Source of the DNA: an uncultured Eubacteriales bacterium
GTDB lineage: Bacteria > Bacillota > Clostridia > Oscillospirales > Acutalibacteraceae
DNA: 5,182 nucleotides
Assembly: GCA_900317215.1 (NCBI GenBank)
Contig: ONFW01000262.1
Coordinates: 1 to 5,182, forward strand
Direction: 5' to 3'
Part shown: one piece after another, positions 1-4,582 of the stretch
Layout of the letters: every line of letters begins with the position of its first letter
Position numbering within the stretch: position 1 is the stretch's first letter
Translations under genes and position numbers: made by a program
Notes under the pieces: generated by a model
Databases searched by the model: none
Told to the model about the DNA's origin: nothing
Seen by the model: the letters and a program-made list of their open reading frames with translations, nothing else

Positions 1-588
1 GGTGCTGAGCAGAGAGTTGCGCTGTTCAGCGATCTTTTTCGCAGCGGTATCGAGCAGGTGATAGTTGATAACGGACAGAACTTTGTTGTGATCAGACTTT
101 CTGATATAATCAGCCTGCCGGATTTTTCTTCTGTTCCCGAGCAGAGCCGCCCGCTGCTCAATCCCCGACTGATGAGAGCTGCGTGTCTCTATTATCAGAC
201 TGCCGGTACAGAAGAGAAGGCTCCGAAAATACAGCTTAATTTTATGAAGGAGCTTTATCAGGCAAAATTTCTTCTTCCTATCGTATTCGATAAAGAACCT
301 CCGAAGGGAATGGAGCTCAGACAACTCAATATAGGGGACGCCTCGTTTGATATCGCTGTTCTGAAAAAGGGGGAGGAGGATTGCATCATTCCTGTATTTA
401 CGGATTGGGTGGAATTGAGCAAGGCGGATAAGGACAGAAAATGTACGGGAAATTTAGTATCCTTTTCGGATATAGATACCTTTTGCAGCTATGGGGAACT
501 GATTTCAATTAACCCGCTTGGCTTCAATATGGTGCTTGACAAGACTACCGTTGAAGAGATAAAAAAGCTTTTTGCGGCAGGAAAATGA
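1..588 (+). CDS. SseB-domain protein, 5'-truncated by the window edge
   Basis: The reading frame is open from base 1, so the GTG at 58 is probably an internal valine and the gene starts upstream; 195 residues and the TGA stop are visible. Roughly the last 120 residues resemble the SseB N-terminal domain family (PF07179): a helix followed by KFLLPIVFD, then IIPVFTDWVEL, a VSFSDID segment and the INPLGFNMVLD signature near the C-terminus. The first visible residues (ALFSDLFRSGIEQVIVDN) look like the end of a preceding SseB-like repeat, so the full protein may carry two such domains; this is inference. There are no membrane segments or signal peptide in the visible part, so it is probably cytosolic. 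SseB takes its name from a Salmonella type III secretion protein, but nothing here suggests secretion; in Firmicutes these proteins have no established role. It converges on the DUF1275 gene and ends in a strong terminator. Confidence 0.8.
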   Translation, partial: GAEQRVALFSDLFRSGIEQVIVDNGQNFVVIRLSDIISLPDFSSVPEQSRPLLNPRLMRAACLYYQTAGTEEKAPKIQLNFMKELYQAKFLLPIVFDKEPPKGMELRQLNIGDASFDIAVLKKGEEDCIIPVFTDWVELSKADKDRKCTGNLVSFSDIDTFCSYGELISINPLGFNMVLDKTTVEEIKKLFAAGK

Positions 589-606
589 GTTCGTTCAATA
601 AAGATA

Positions 607-643
607 GCTGCCTGACAGATTTTTAGTCGGGCAGCCGTTTTTT
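607..643 (+). terminator. Intrinsic terminator of the SseB-like gene
   Basis: GCTGCCTGAC (607-616) pairs with GTCGGGCAGC (626-635) over 10 bp, with one T-G wobble and a 9-nt loop. It is followed by CGTTTTTTA and, a few bases on, a second T-run. It starts 18 nt after the SseB-like stop codon. Its T-tract runs into the stop codon of the convergent DUF1275 gene (642-644). Read on the minus strand the hairpin is followed only by a weak T-tract (TATCTTTATT), so termination of the opposing gene there is possible but less certain. Confidence 0.88.
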
Positions 644-1340
644 ATGTTTTTTTATTTCCGGGAGTTTTTATGAACATAAGAAAGAACACTATCGTCAGTG
701 GCAGCAGACAGAACAACACAGAAAAACTGTCGAAGCATTTTGTCAGAAACATGCTTAAAACAGCACCGGCAATAAAGAACAGATTCAGCGCATGATATTT
801 GATGCCGTCCATCAGATCCTGTTTGTTGCGGCTTTTCTGATATCTCATCAGGTGATCTGTGCCGCTGCGCAGATTGCCAGTACACATGGTAGTCGCACAG
901 GTAATGCCGTGTATCTTTCTGAAGGTCTGGACCTGCAGGGAGCAGACATAAGAAATCATAATATTTGCGAGCATGTTGAAGGAATACATTCTTTCTGTTG
1001 AGGTCGGAAGAAGCGCTACAACGATAACTGTGATGATTTCAAGCACTATAATAAGCTGACGCCAATAGATCGGCAGCTTTTTGTTTGTTCCGTGAAGAAA
1101 CTCAGCGGTAAATATTCCAAGCACAAAGGCTGTTATGGGGATGAAGTATGACAGAGCCTTAAGAAGGTCTCCCTCTGCAAGGCTTATTCCGAGCAGCACG
1201 ATATTCCCTGTCTGAGCGTTGGCAAAAACCCCGCCCCTTGCAATATATGTATAAGCGTCGAAGAAGCCGCCGACTATCGTCAGCAGTGCTCCGACATGAA
1301 ACGTTTCGGACATAGGCCGCCGTAATCTATGGTAAATCAT
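642..1340 (-). CDS. YoaK/DUF1275 family integral membrane protein
   Basis: A 232-residue protein that fits the DUF1275/YoaK family (PF06912) in length and motifs. The family signature is visible near the N-terminus: GGFFDAYTYIARGGVFANAQ then TGNIVLLG (residues 24-51). A second TGN motif, TTMCTGNLRSG, sits at about 150-160. About six hydrophobic segments are seen, near residues 15-35, 60-82, 93-112, 119-137, 185-203 and 206-224, so it lies in the cytoplasmic membrane. The family is often guessed to be a transporter, but no substrate is established and none can be read here. The ATG at 1340 is preferred over the in-frame ATG at 1346: GGAGG at 1353-1349 is 8 nt from the former and only 2 nt from the latter. 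It has its own promoter just upstream and is the last minus-strand gene before the convergent SseB-like gene. Confidence 0.9.
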   Translation of the reverse strand: MIYHRLRRPMSETFHVGALLTIVGGFFDAYTYIARGGVFANAQTGNIVLLGISLAEGDLLKALSYFIPITAFVLGIFTAEFLHGTNKKLPIYWRQLIIVLEIITVIVVALLPTSTERMYSFNMLANIMISYVCSLQVQTFRKIHGITCATTMCTGNLRSGTDHLMRYQKSRNKQDLMDGIKYHALNLFFIAGAVLSMFLTKCFDSFSVLFCLLPLTIVFFLMFIKTPGNKKT

Positions 1341-1347
1341 AGTCATT

Positions 1348-1354
1348 CCCTCCC
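1348..1354 (-). promoter_or_regulatory. Ribosome binding site that decides the DUF1275 start
   Basis: On the minus strand this reads GGGAGGG. The GGAGG core is separated by 8 nt from the ATG at 1340 but by 2 nt from the upstream ATG at 1346, so the shorter protein (MIYHRL...) is the better start. The sequence between is AATGACT, which contains the unused ATG. Confidence 0.75.
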
Positions 1355-1361
1355 TTTGACT

Positions 1362-1390
1362 ATTGTATCATACGGCTGTGTTATCCTCAA
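1362..1390 (-). promoter_or_regulatory. Sigma-A-type promoter of the DUF1275 gene
   Basis: On the minus strand the -35 box is TTGAGG (1390-1385) and the -10 box is TACAAT (1367-1362), with a spacer of exactly 17 bp. The -10 matches TATAAT at 5 of 6 positions and the -35 matches TTGACA at 4 of 6. The predicted transcription start falls near 1355, directly in front of the Shine-Dalgarno sequence, giving an unusually short leader of about 15 nt. DUF1275 can therefore be expressed independently of the upstream HAD operon. Confidence 0.72.
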
Positions 1391-1569
1391 GAGTCAGTTC
1401 ACTTTGCTAAAAGAAGGAGATTTCTGGGCTGATTGCTTGATAATCATTATTTCACTTGATTCTGCCCGTTATTCTTTTGGCTTCTGCAGCAGCTGTTTAT
1501 TCTCCCTGCGAAAAGCGTTTTTTGAAGTGCGAGGTAGATTTCATTGTTTTGCGGATTTGGACATTATAT
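1391..1569. other. Non-coding gap between the HAD and DUF1275 genes
   Basis: This stretch holds no convincing gene. On the minus strand a seven-codon ORF (MSKSAKQ, ATG at 1564-1562) starts just after the HAD stop. The same frame continues after its stop as lysine-rich peptide stretches (such as ENKQLLQKPKE) broken by further stops, which could be a decayed small gene but is equally compatible with chance. No strong hairpin plus T-tract follows the HAD gene on the minus strand, so where that operon ends is unclear. A plus-strand frame spans part of it but has no ribosome binding site or recognisable protein. Confidence 0.4.
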
Positions 1570-2208
1570 TCAGCCTGAAAGCTGATGCGCTATATCATCA
1601 AAAGTGTCACAAACCGGTGCGCCGCATTGCTTCAGTAGTTTCGGCGATTGCTGCCCTCCGGAAAACAATATACAGTCTATGTCCAAATTACGGGCTGTTT
1701 CATAATCGTGTACCGTATCGCCAATATACAATGTCTTCTCGGGTACAAATCCGTGTTCCTGCATATATCTTCTTCCACGAACGGTTTTGCTTTCCATAAC
1801 GATATTTTCTGTTCCGAGAATATCCTTAAAATAGTGCTCGATAGAAAACCTGTGAGCATATTTTGTGATCTCAATCGTTTTGAAAGCCGAAAGAATGATC
1901 TGATCAAGTCTGCTATCCGCAAAGGAACGCAGCATATCTTTGACACCTGCATTTAATTCTATTTTATCGGAAAGCCGATCATACAGTAAACCCCATTCAT
2001 CATCAATCATTTTTACATCGTGCTTGCTCAAGTCGAAAATCTTACTGTAAAATCTCACGATCGGAGTGTCGATATTTTCACGATAGTATTCTAATGAAAT
2101 GATCGGATAACCGAATCTTTGAAGCAGACTATTTGTTGCTTCTAAGGCGACGGGCGTGTCGTTGATAATTGTTCCGTTCCAATCCCAGATAATGCTTTTG
2201 TATTTCAT
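1570..2208 (-). CDS. HAD-superfamily hydrolase, probable phosphatase with a WDWNGT motif
   Basis: This 212-residue protein has the HAD-superfamily hydrolase motifs in order. Motif I is IIWDWNGTI with nucleophile Asp9; motif II is ILSAF with Ser107; a motif III lysine is probably Lys141 (ESKTVRG); motif IV is YIGDTVHDYETA with Asp164 and Asp168 for magnesium. The insert at about 15-90 fits a helical C1 cap as in phosphoglycolate-phosphatase-like enzymes. The usual second Asp of DxDGT is Asn11 here, as in a sizeable WDWNGT subgroup, so the fold is sure but the general acid/base is altered. A small phosphorylated metabolite is the likely substrate; its identity is not readable. It is the last gene of the GNAT-kinase-HAD operon, 13 nt after the kinase stop, with AAAGGA placed 8 nt before its ATG. 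That pairing suggests it removes a phosphate related to the kinase reaction, which is inference. Confidence 0.88.
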   Translation of the reverse strand: MKYKSIIWDWNGTIINDTPVALEATNSLLQRFGYPIISLEYYRENIDTPIVRFYSKIFDLSKHDVKMIDDEWGLLYDRLSDKIELNAGVKDMLRSFADSRLDQIILSAFKTIEITKYAHRFSIEHYFKDILGTENIVMESKTVRGRRYMQEHGFVPEKTLYIGDTVHDYETARNLDIDCILFSGGQQSPKLLKQCGAPVCDTFDDIAHQLSG

Positions 2209-2221
2209 TTTATTATCCTTT

Positions 2222-2770
2222 CTATGTATGTTGATTAAGATATTCTAAGAAGTACGATGACCTTGACCAGTATTTGATCCCCCAGTTTTCAAAGTTCCAT
2301 TCGTCCATATAGCTGTTGCACTCATAATCAATATAGTAAAGAAGTTCGTTTTGAACGATAAAGTTAGTCGGAAAATAGTCGATGTTTAGCCCCGCATATT
2401 TTGCAAGCGCAGCCATCTCACGCACCTGTGTCAGATATTTCTCTACGGAAATGTTGTTTTTTATCATATCAAATATGGTATCGCCCTCGATATATTCTTT
2501 GACAATTCTTTCATTCATAATATCAATATCTATCATCTTGGGGATTCTTATCCCTGCACTTAACAGACGTTGATAATCATTTTGTTCGGCTTCGATCTTG
2601 TTTCCAAAGGTATAATAATCGCACGGTTCGTGATGAATTTGCTTTAATACCACTTGCTTGCCATCCCGCTCAGCTAAATAAGAATAACCGCCCTTGCCCT
2701 TTCCGAGGAGTTTGATAATTATATAAGAATTATTATTAACTGTCAATTCGTGTTTTTTTCCACCTGTCAT
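2222..2770 (-). CDS. Small atypical protein-kinase-like phosphotransferase
   Basis: A 182-residue minimal kinase fold. From the ATG at 2770, the glycine-rich loop is LLGKGKGGYSYLAE (about 21-34), followed by VVLK with the ATP-binding lysine Lys43. A helix-C glutamate lies in NKIEAEQND (about 57-65), and a hinge-like KEYIEGDTI follows at about 91-99. The catalytic loop is NIDYFPTNF with Asp131 and Asn136, spaced as in HRDxxxxN. IDYE gives the metal-binding Asp148 in place of DFG. After that only about 34 residues remain (DEWNFENWGIKYW), so there is no normal activation segment or full C-lobe. This resembles Kdo-kinase/RIO/aminoglycoside-phosphotransferase-like enzymes, and the substrate (protein or small molecule) is unknown. 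A TTG at 2794 would add 8 residues but has no ribosome binding site, whereas AGAGG lies 8 nt before the ATG. Middle gene of the operon, 39 nt after the GNAT stop. Confidence 0.78.
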   Translation of the reverse strand: MTGGKKHELTVNNNSYIIIKLLGKGKGGYSYLAERDGKQVVLKQIHHEPCDYYTFGNKIEAEQNDYQRLLSAGIRIPKMIDIDIMNERIVKEYIEGDTIFDMIKNNISVEKYLTQVREMAALAKYAGLNIDYFPTNFIVQNELLYYIDYECNSYMDEWNFENWGIKYWSRSSYFLEYLNQHT

Positions 2771-2778
2771 CTTCTCAA

Positions 2779-2783
2779 CCTCT
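2779..2783 (-). promoter_or_regulatory. Ribosome binding site that decides the kinase start
   Basis: On the minus strand AGAGG is followed by an 8-nt spacer and the ATG at 2770. The longer alternative, TTG at 2794, is preceded by GATCCGGCCG with no purine-rich Shine-Dalgarno, so the ATG is the better start. Confidence 0.7.
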
Positions 2784-2809
2784 TTTAACGGCAACGGCCG
2801 GATCAGCGA

Positions 2810-3280
2810 TCAGTACGTTTTTTTGTATTTTCTCATGATCTCATAGATCATACTCTTTCCGCTGCCGATATCATATTTGATGTGTTTAATGGTTTGATAA
2901 CCTCTGTTTTCATAAAAAATACAGGCAGGCAATGAAGCATCAAGCTCACAAAAATCGTGGATTTCAAAAATATCCTTTTCAAGCTCGTTCATGATTATTG
3001 TACCGAAGCCCTGTCCCTGGTACTCAGGCAATACATAAACTCTCGTGATATGATTATCAGTGTGACTGCCTGTTCCAATGATCTCGTCATCCTTCACTAA
3101 AACATTTATCCTACCCTGTGAAATATCGCTTTTGATATTGTCAAGGCTGTGAAGCCTGCTAAAAAAATCAACAACAGCCTGTGTGTAATAATCGGGAAAA
3201 ATAACCGCTTTTGTATGTTGAACGATATAGCAGATCCTTTCCGCTTCACAAAGATCGGCTTTTCTGTATTGCAGCTTCAT
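2810..3280 (-). CDS. GNAT-family N-acetyltransferase
   Basis: This 156-residue protein has the layout of a single-domain GNAT enzyme, which moves an acetyl group from acetyl-CoA to an amine. The N-terminal MKLQYRKADLCEAERI is the usual beta1-alpha1 start. VLVKDDEIIGTGSH (60-73) is the beta2-beta3 hairpin. VYVLPEYQGQGFGTIIMNEL (81-100) is motif A, with the acetyl-CoA pyrophosphate loop Q88-G-Q-G-F-G93. IFYENRGY (121-128) is the motif B tyrosine segment. The region around 22-45 (HTKAVIFPDYYTQAVVDFF) probably shapes the acceptor site; the acceptor is not recognisable. It is the first gene of the GNAT-kinase-HAD operon. AAAGGA lies 8 nt before the ATG, and a strong promoter lies about 40 bp upstream. 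No membrane segments; cytosolic. Confidence 0.9.
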   Translation of the reverse strand: MKLQYRKADLCEAERICYIVQHTKAVIFPDYYTQAVVDFFSRLHSLDNIKSDISQGRINVLVKDDEIIGTGSHTDNHITRVYVLPEYQGQGFGTIIMNELEKDIFEIHDFCELDASLPACIFYENRGYQTIKHIKYDIGSGKSMIYEIMRKYKKTY

Positions 3281-3320
3281 GCAGATCGTCCTTTCTCAAA
3301 ACTTATCTTCTTTCAAAACT

Positions 3321-3349
3321 ATTCTAACACGAATGAAAAAATATGGCAA
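3321..3349 (-). promoter_or_regulatory. Sigma-A-type promoter of the GNAT-kinase-HAD operon
   Basis: On the minus strand the -35 box is TTGCCA (3349-3344), the spacer is 17 bp, and the -10 box is TAGAAT (3326-3321). Each box matches consensus at 5 of 6 positions, and TGT before the -10 makes an extended -10 (TGTTAGAAT). The predicted start near 3314 gives a leader of about 34 nt. The -35 box directly abuts the hairpin that ends the upstream DUF3021 operon, so terminator and promoter are packed together. Confidence 0.78.
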
Positions 3350-3389
3350 TAGAAACCCGCCAGGCAGGAGATCATCCCGTTTGGCGGTT
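3347..3389 (-). terminator. Probable terminator of the LytTR-DUF3021 operon
   Basis: On the minus strand, starting about 10 nt after the DUF3021 stop, AACCGCC pairs with GGCGGGTT (one bulged base), and an inner stem pairs GGGAT with ATCTCC around a small loop. It is followed by TTTCTATT. The T-tract is modest, but position and fold fit an intrinsic terminator. It overlaps the -35 box of the next operon. The same sequence is copy 1 of a repeated hairpin element. Confidence 0.6.
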
Positions 3390-3403
3390 AAGGTGCTTAT
3401 CAG
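3357..3403. repeat. GC-rich hairpin element, copy 1
   Basis: Copy 1 of a roughly 45-bp element that recurs at 4445-4489. The first 16 plus-strand bases, CCGCCAGGCAGGAGAT, are identical in both copies. The opposite arm GGCGG and a following CTTATCAG are also shared, while the bases between differ. The fold is CCGCC/GGCGG outside, an AGGCA internal loop, and a small inner stem with a bulged A. The CTTATCAG overlaps the DUF3021 stop codon. Together with copy 2 it brackets the LytTR-DUF3021 operon. Confidence 0.65.
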
Positions 3404-3879
3404 CAATTTACAGAATCGGATTTGACCTTGTCGTTGATTGCCTGAATTTTTTTCTTCATAGCAAAGTACCGACCGAGCCAGATGAAAAAATAAATGAAGA
3501 AAAAGATACCAATATAGAGCACTATACCCCTTAGAGTATGAGGTATCCAGTACATACAATAAGCGATCGGTAGCGTTGAAACTGATATTACAAGGAAATG
3601 CAGAACAGTCTGCTTCAAAAGACTCCATTTTTCTGCTTCCCAGATCATTGAAGCTCCTCCGAAAACAGCTCCGATTATCAAAGAGCATATTGTCTGAATA
3701 ATTACAGCATTCAATTCATTTCCGCAAAGAGTTGTCAAGTTTGGTGAAACAGATAAATACTCTCCCTTCTTAACGGTAAACAAGTTGACGAATACCGAAA
3801 AGTTAAGCATGATAATATGGCAGATGAATAAACCGATAGGCGCGCCGAGCAGACAGCGCAGAATAATTTTCTTTTTCAT
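3400..3879 (-). CDS. DUF3021 family membrane protein, partner of the LytTR regulator
   Basis: A 159-residue protein that fits DUF3021 (PF11457), known mainly as the partner of stand-alone LytTR regulators in Firmicutes. Four hydrophobic helices are seen, near residues 7-28, 57-80, 88-110 and 116-138, with a soluble loop of about 28 residues between the first two (VKKGEYLSVSPNLTTLCGNE). The family-like GAPIGLFICHIIM lies in helix 1, and the tail AMKKKIQAINDKVKSD is basic, which suggests a cytoplasmic C-terminus. By analogy with LytTR regulatory systems such as HdrRM and BrsRM of Streptococcus mutans, it likely holds the regulator inactive until a membrane signal arrives; this is inference. Its AGGAGG lies 8 nt before the ATG and overlaps the TAG stop of the LytTR gene, so the two are translationally coupled and probably made in a fixed ratio. 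Confidence 0.85.
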   Translation of the reverse strand: MKKKIILRCLLGAPIGLFICHIIMLNFSVFVNLFTVKKGEYLSVSPNLTTLCGNELNAVIIQTICSLIIGAVFGGASMIWEAEKWSLLKQTVLHFLVISVSTLPIAYCMYWIPHTLRGIVLYIGIFFFIYFFIWLGRYFAMKKKIQAINDKVKSDSVNC

Positions 3880-3885
3880 GATTAT

Positions 3886-3894
3886 GACCTCCTA
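3886..3894 (-). promoter_or_regulatory. Stop codon and Shine-Dalgarno overlap coupling LytTR to DUF3021
   Basis: On the minus strand TAGGAGG contains the LytTR stop (TAG, 3894-3892) and the DUF3021 ribosome binding site (AGGAGG). An 8-nt spacer leads to the DUF3021 ATG at 3879. Ribosomes ending the regulator are placed on the start site of the membrane partner, which suggests coupled synthesis. Confidence 0.8.
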
Positions 3895-4332
3895 TAAACC
3901 TAAAACCTGTTTTATTTTAGACACGTACCGTCTTGAAACATATGTAGTTGTATTGTCAGACAGAGTAACGAAAATCGTGCCGGATAAGCTCAGATCAAAG
4001 CTGCGCACCTTTTTGAGATTGATGATCTCTGAGTTGGAGATGCGCACAAAGCTGTGCTTCGTCAGCTGTTCCTCAAGTTCATATAATCTTTGTCTGAGAC
4101 TGTATTCTTTCTTGTTGACTGAGGCAAAGGTCTTGCTGCCCTCTGCGTAAATACGAATAATGTCTTCAGGAGATAATATCTCAGCCAAATCGTTGTAAAA
4201 GCCCGTAATTACCTCAGGTGTTTTTGATTGAAGCATATGGATTATGTCGTTGATTTCATCATTTACCTTATTGGTAATGATGATCAATTTCGGTTCAATA
4301 CAGTTATCATCAATTTTGATTTCTATCTGCAT
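3892..4332 (-). CDS. Stand-alone LytTR-family transcriptional regulator
   Basis: A 146-residue protein. The C-terminal ~100 residues form a LytTR DNA-binding domain (PF04397): IIRIYAEGSKTFASV near 58-72, a helix LRQRLYELEEQLTKH, the diagnostic FVRISNSEIINLKKVRSF at 95-112, and the ending YVSRRYVSKIKQVLG. The N-terminal ~45 residues are not a response-regulator receiver domain (no phospho-acceptor pattern, too short), so control is not by a histidine kinase. Such short LytTR proteins usually pair with a membrane antagonist, here the coupled DUF3021 protein. AGGAGG lies 8 nt before the ATG. Upstream are an extended -10 promoter with a weak -35 and a pair of direct repeats spaced like a LytTR-dimer site. 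Positive autoregulation is therefore likely (inference). Confidence 0.9.
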   Translation of the reverse strand: MQIEIKIDDNCIEPKLIIITNKVNDEINDIIHMLQSKTPEVITGFYNDLAEILSPEDIIRIYAEGSKTFASVNKKEYSLRQRLYELEEQLTKHSFVRISNSEIINLKKVRSFDLSLSGTIFVTLSDNTTTYVSRRYVSKIKQVLGL

Positions 4333-4356
4333 ACTGCTTTCCTCCTTTCTGGAAAC

Positions 4357-4365
4357 AGTATATCA
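4357..4365 (-). promoter_or_regulatory. Extended -10 promoter of the LytTR-DUF3021 operon
   Basis: On the minus strand TGATATACT gives an extended -10 (TGn) with TATACT matching TATAAT at 5 of 6 positions. Seventeen bp upstream the sequence is TGGATT, a poor -35. The predicted transcription start is near 4350, just before the AAAGGAGG ribosome binding site. A weak -35 with a strong extended -10 is typical of activator-dependent promoters and fits the direct repeats found upstream. Confidence 0.68.
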
Positions 4366-4395
4366 CGCACAAAATAATAAATCCATTGTTTTTCA

Positions 4396-4425
4396 ATAAG
4401 TGGTTGATTTTTGAGGATAAGCGGT
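4396..4425 (-). promoter_or_regulatory. Putative LytTR operator: two direct repeats, 21-bp period
   Basis: On the minus strand ACCGCTTAT (4425-4417) and ACCACTTAT (4404-4396) are separated by 12 bp, so one site repeats every 21 bp, two turns of the helix. They differ at a single base, and identity extends one more base at the 5' side (AACC). The repeats sit at about -75 to -67 and -54 to -46 relative to the predicted start, just upstream of the weak -35. LytTR dimers of the HdrR/BrsR and ComE type are known to bind 9-bp direct repeats with 12-bp spacing, and ACC-xx-TTA resembles the S. mutans type. Assignment to the adjacent LytTR protein is inference from position and spacing. Confidence 0.72.
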
Positions 4426-4444
4426 TTTATCAGAATAATACAGC

Positions 4445-4489
4445 CGCCAGGCAGGAGATGTGATCCTACTCGGCGGCTGTACTTATCAG
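4445..4489. repeat. GC-rich hairpin element, copy 2
   Basis: Copy 2 of the element at 3357-3403. The outer stem extends beyond the shared part: TACAGCCGCC (4439-4448) pairs perfectly with GGCGGCTGTA (4472-4481), 10 bp. The inner stem includes GAT with ATC around GTG and keeps the same bulged A as copy 1. On the minus strand it lies about 100 nt after the spoVT stop and is followed by TTATTCTGAT, a poor T-tract, so it may end spoVT transcription but is not a textbook terminator. The 7-mer TTATCAG occurs on both sides (4427-4433 and 4483-4489). Confidence 0.62.
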
Positions 4490-4582
4490 GTGTAAATCAA
4501 TTCTGAATTTTACAATCTTTATTGCACGGTTGCGGGTATTTTTCTTACGCTGTGCCAATAGTGTCTGATTTATATTCGGGAA
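4490..4582. other. AT-rich non-coding stretch downstream of spoVT
   Basis: No gene is seen. It contains an imperfect AT-rich inverted repeat centred on AATTCTGAATT (within about 4492-4514): GTAAA-TCA-ATTC on one side against GAATTTTAC on the other, a three-base bulge apart. It could be a protein-binding site or weak hairpin. No T-tract follows it on either strand, so no terminator is called. Confidence 0.35.

Noticed and set aside
1329..1799. Plus-strand open frame of 156 codons across the DUF1275-HAD gap
   Set aside because: It overlaps the HAD gene antisense, has no ribosome binding site at a sensible distance, and its translation is cysteine- and phenylalanine-rich with no recognisable domain.
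2771..2794. TTG start adding eight residues (MPLKEVEK) to the kinase
   Set aside because: There is no Shine-Dalgarno before the TTG, while AGAGG lies 8 nt before the ATG at 2770.
3296..3688. Minus-strand open frame of 130 codons overlapping the 3' half of DUF3021
   Set aside because: It is an alternative frame of the DUF3021 gene, crosses the terminator hairpin and the GNAT promoter, and has no domain.
3785..4150. Plus-strand open frame across the LytTR and DUF3021 genes
   Set aside because: It runs antisense through two clear genes and their coupled junction and resembles no family.
4427..4489. TTATCAG on both sides of hairpin copy 2 as a target-site duplication
   Set aside because: Copy 1 has TTATCAG on one side only, and a 7-mer match in AT-rich DNA is easily due to chance, so insertion of a mobile element is not supported.
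3357..4489. The repeated hairpins as a CRISPR array
   Set aside because: There are only two copies more than 1 kb apart with genes between, no regular spacers, and no cas genes in the window.
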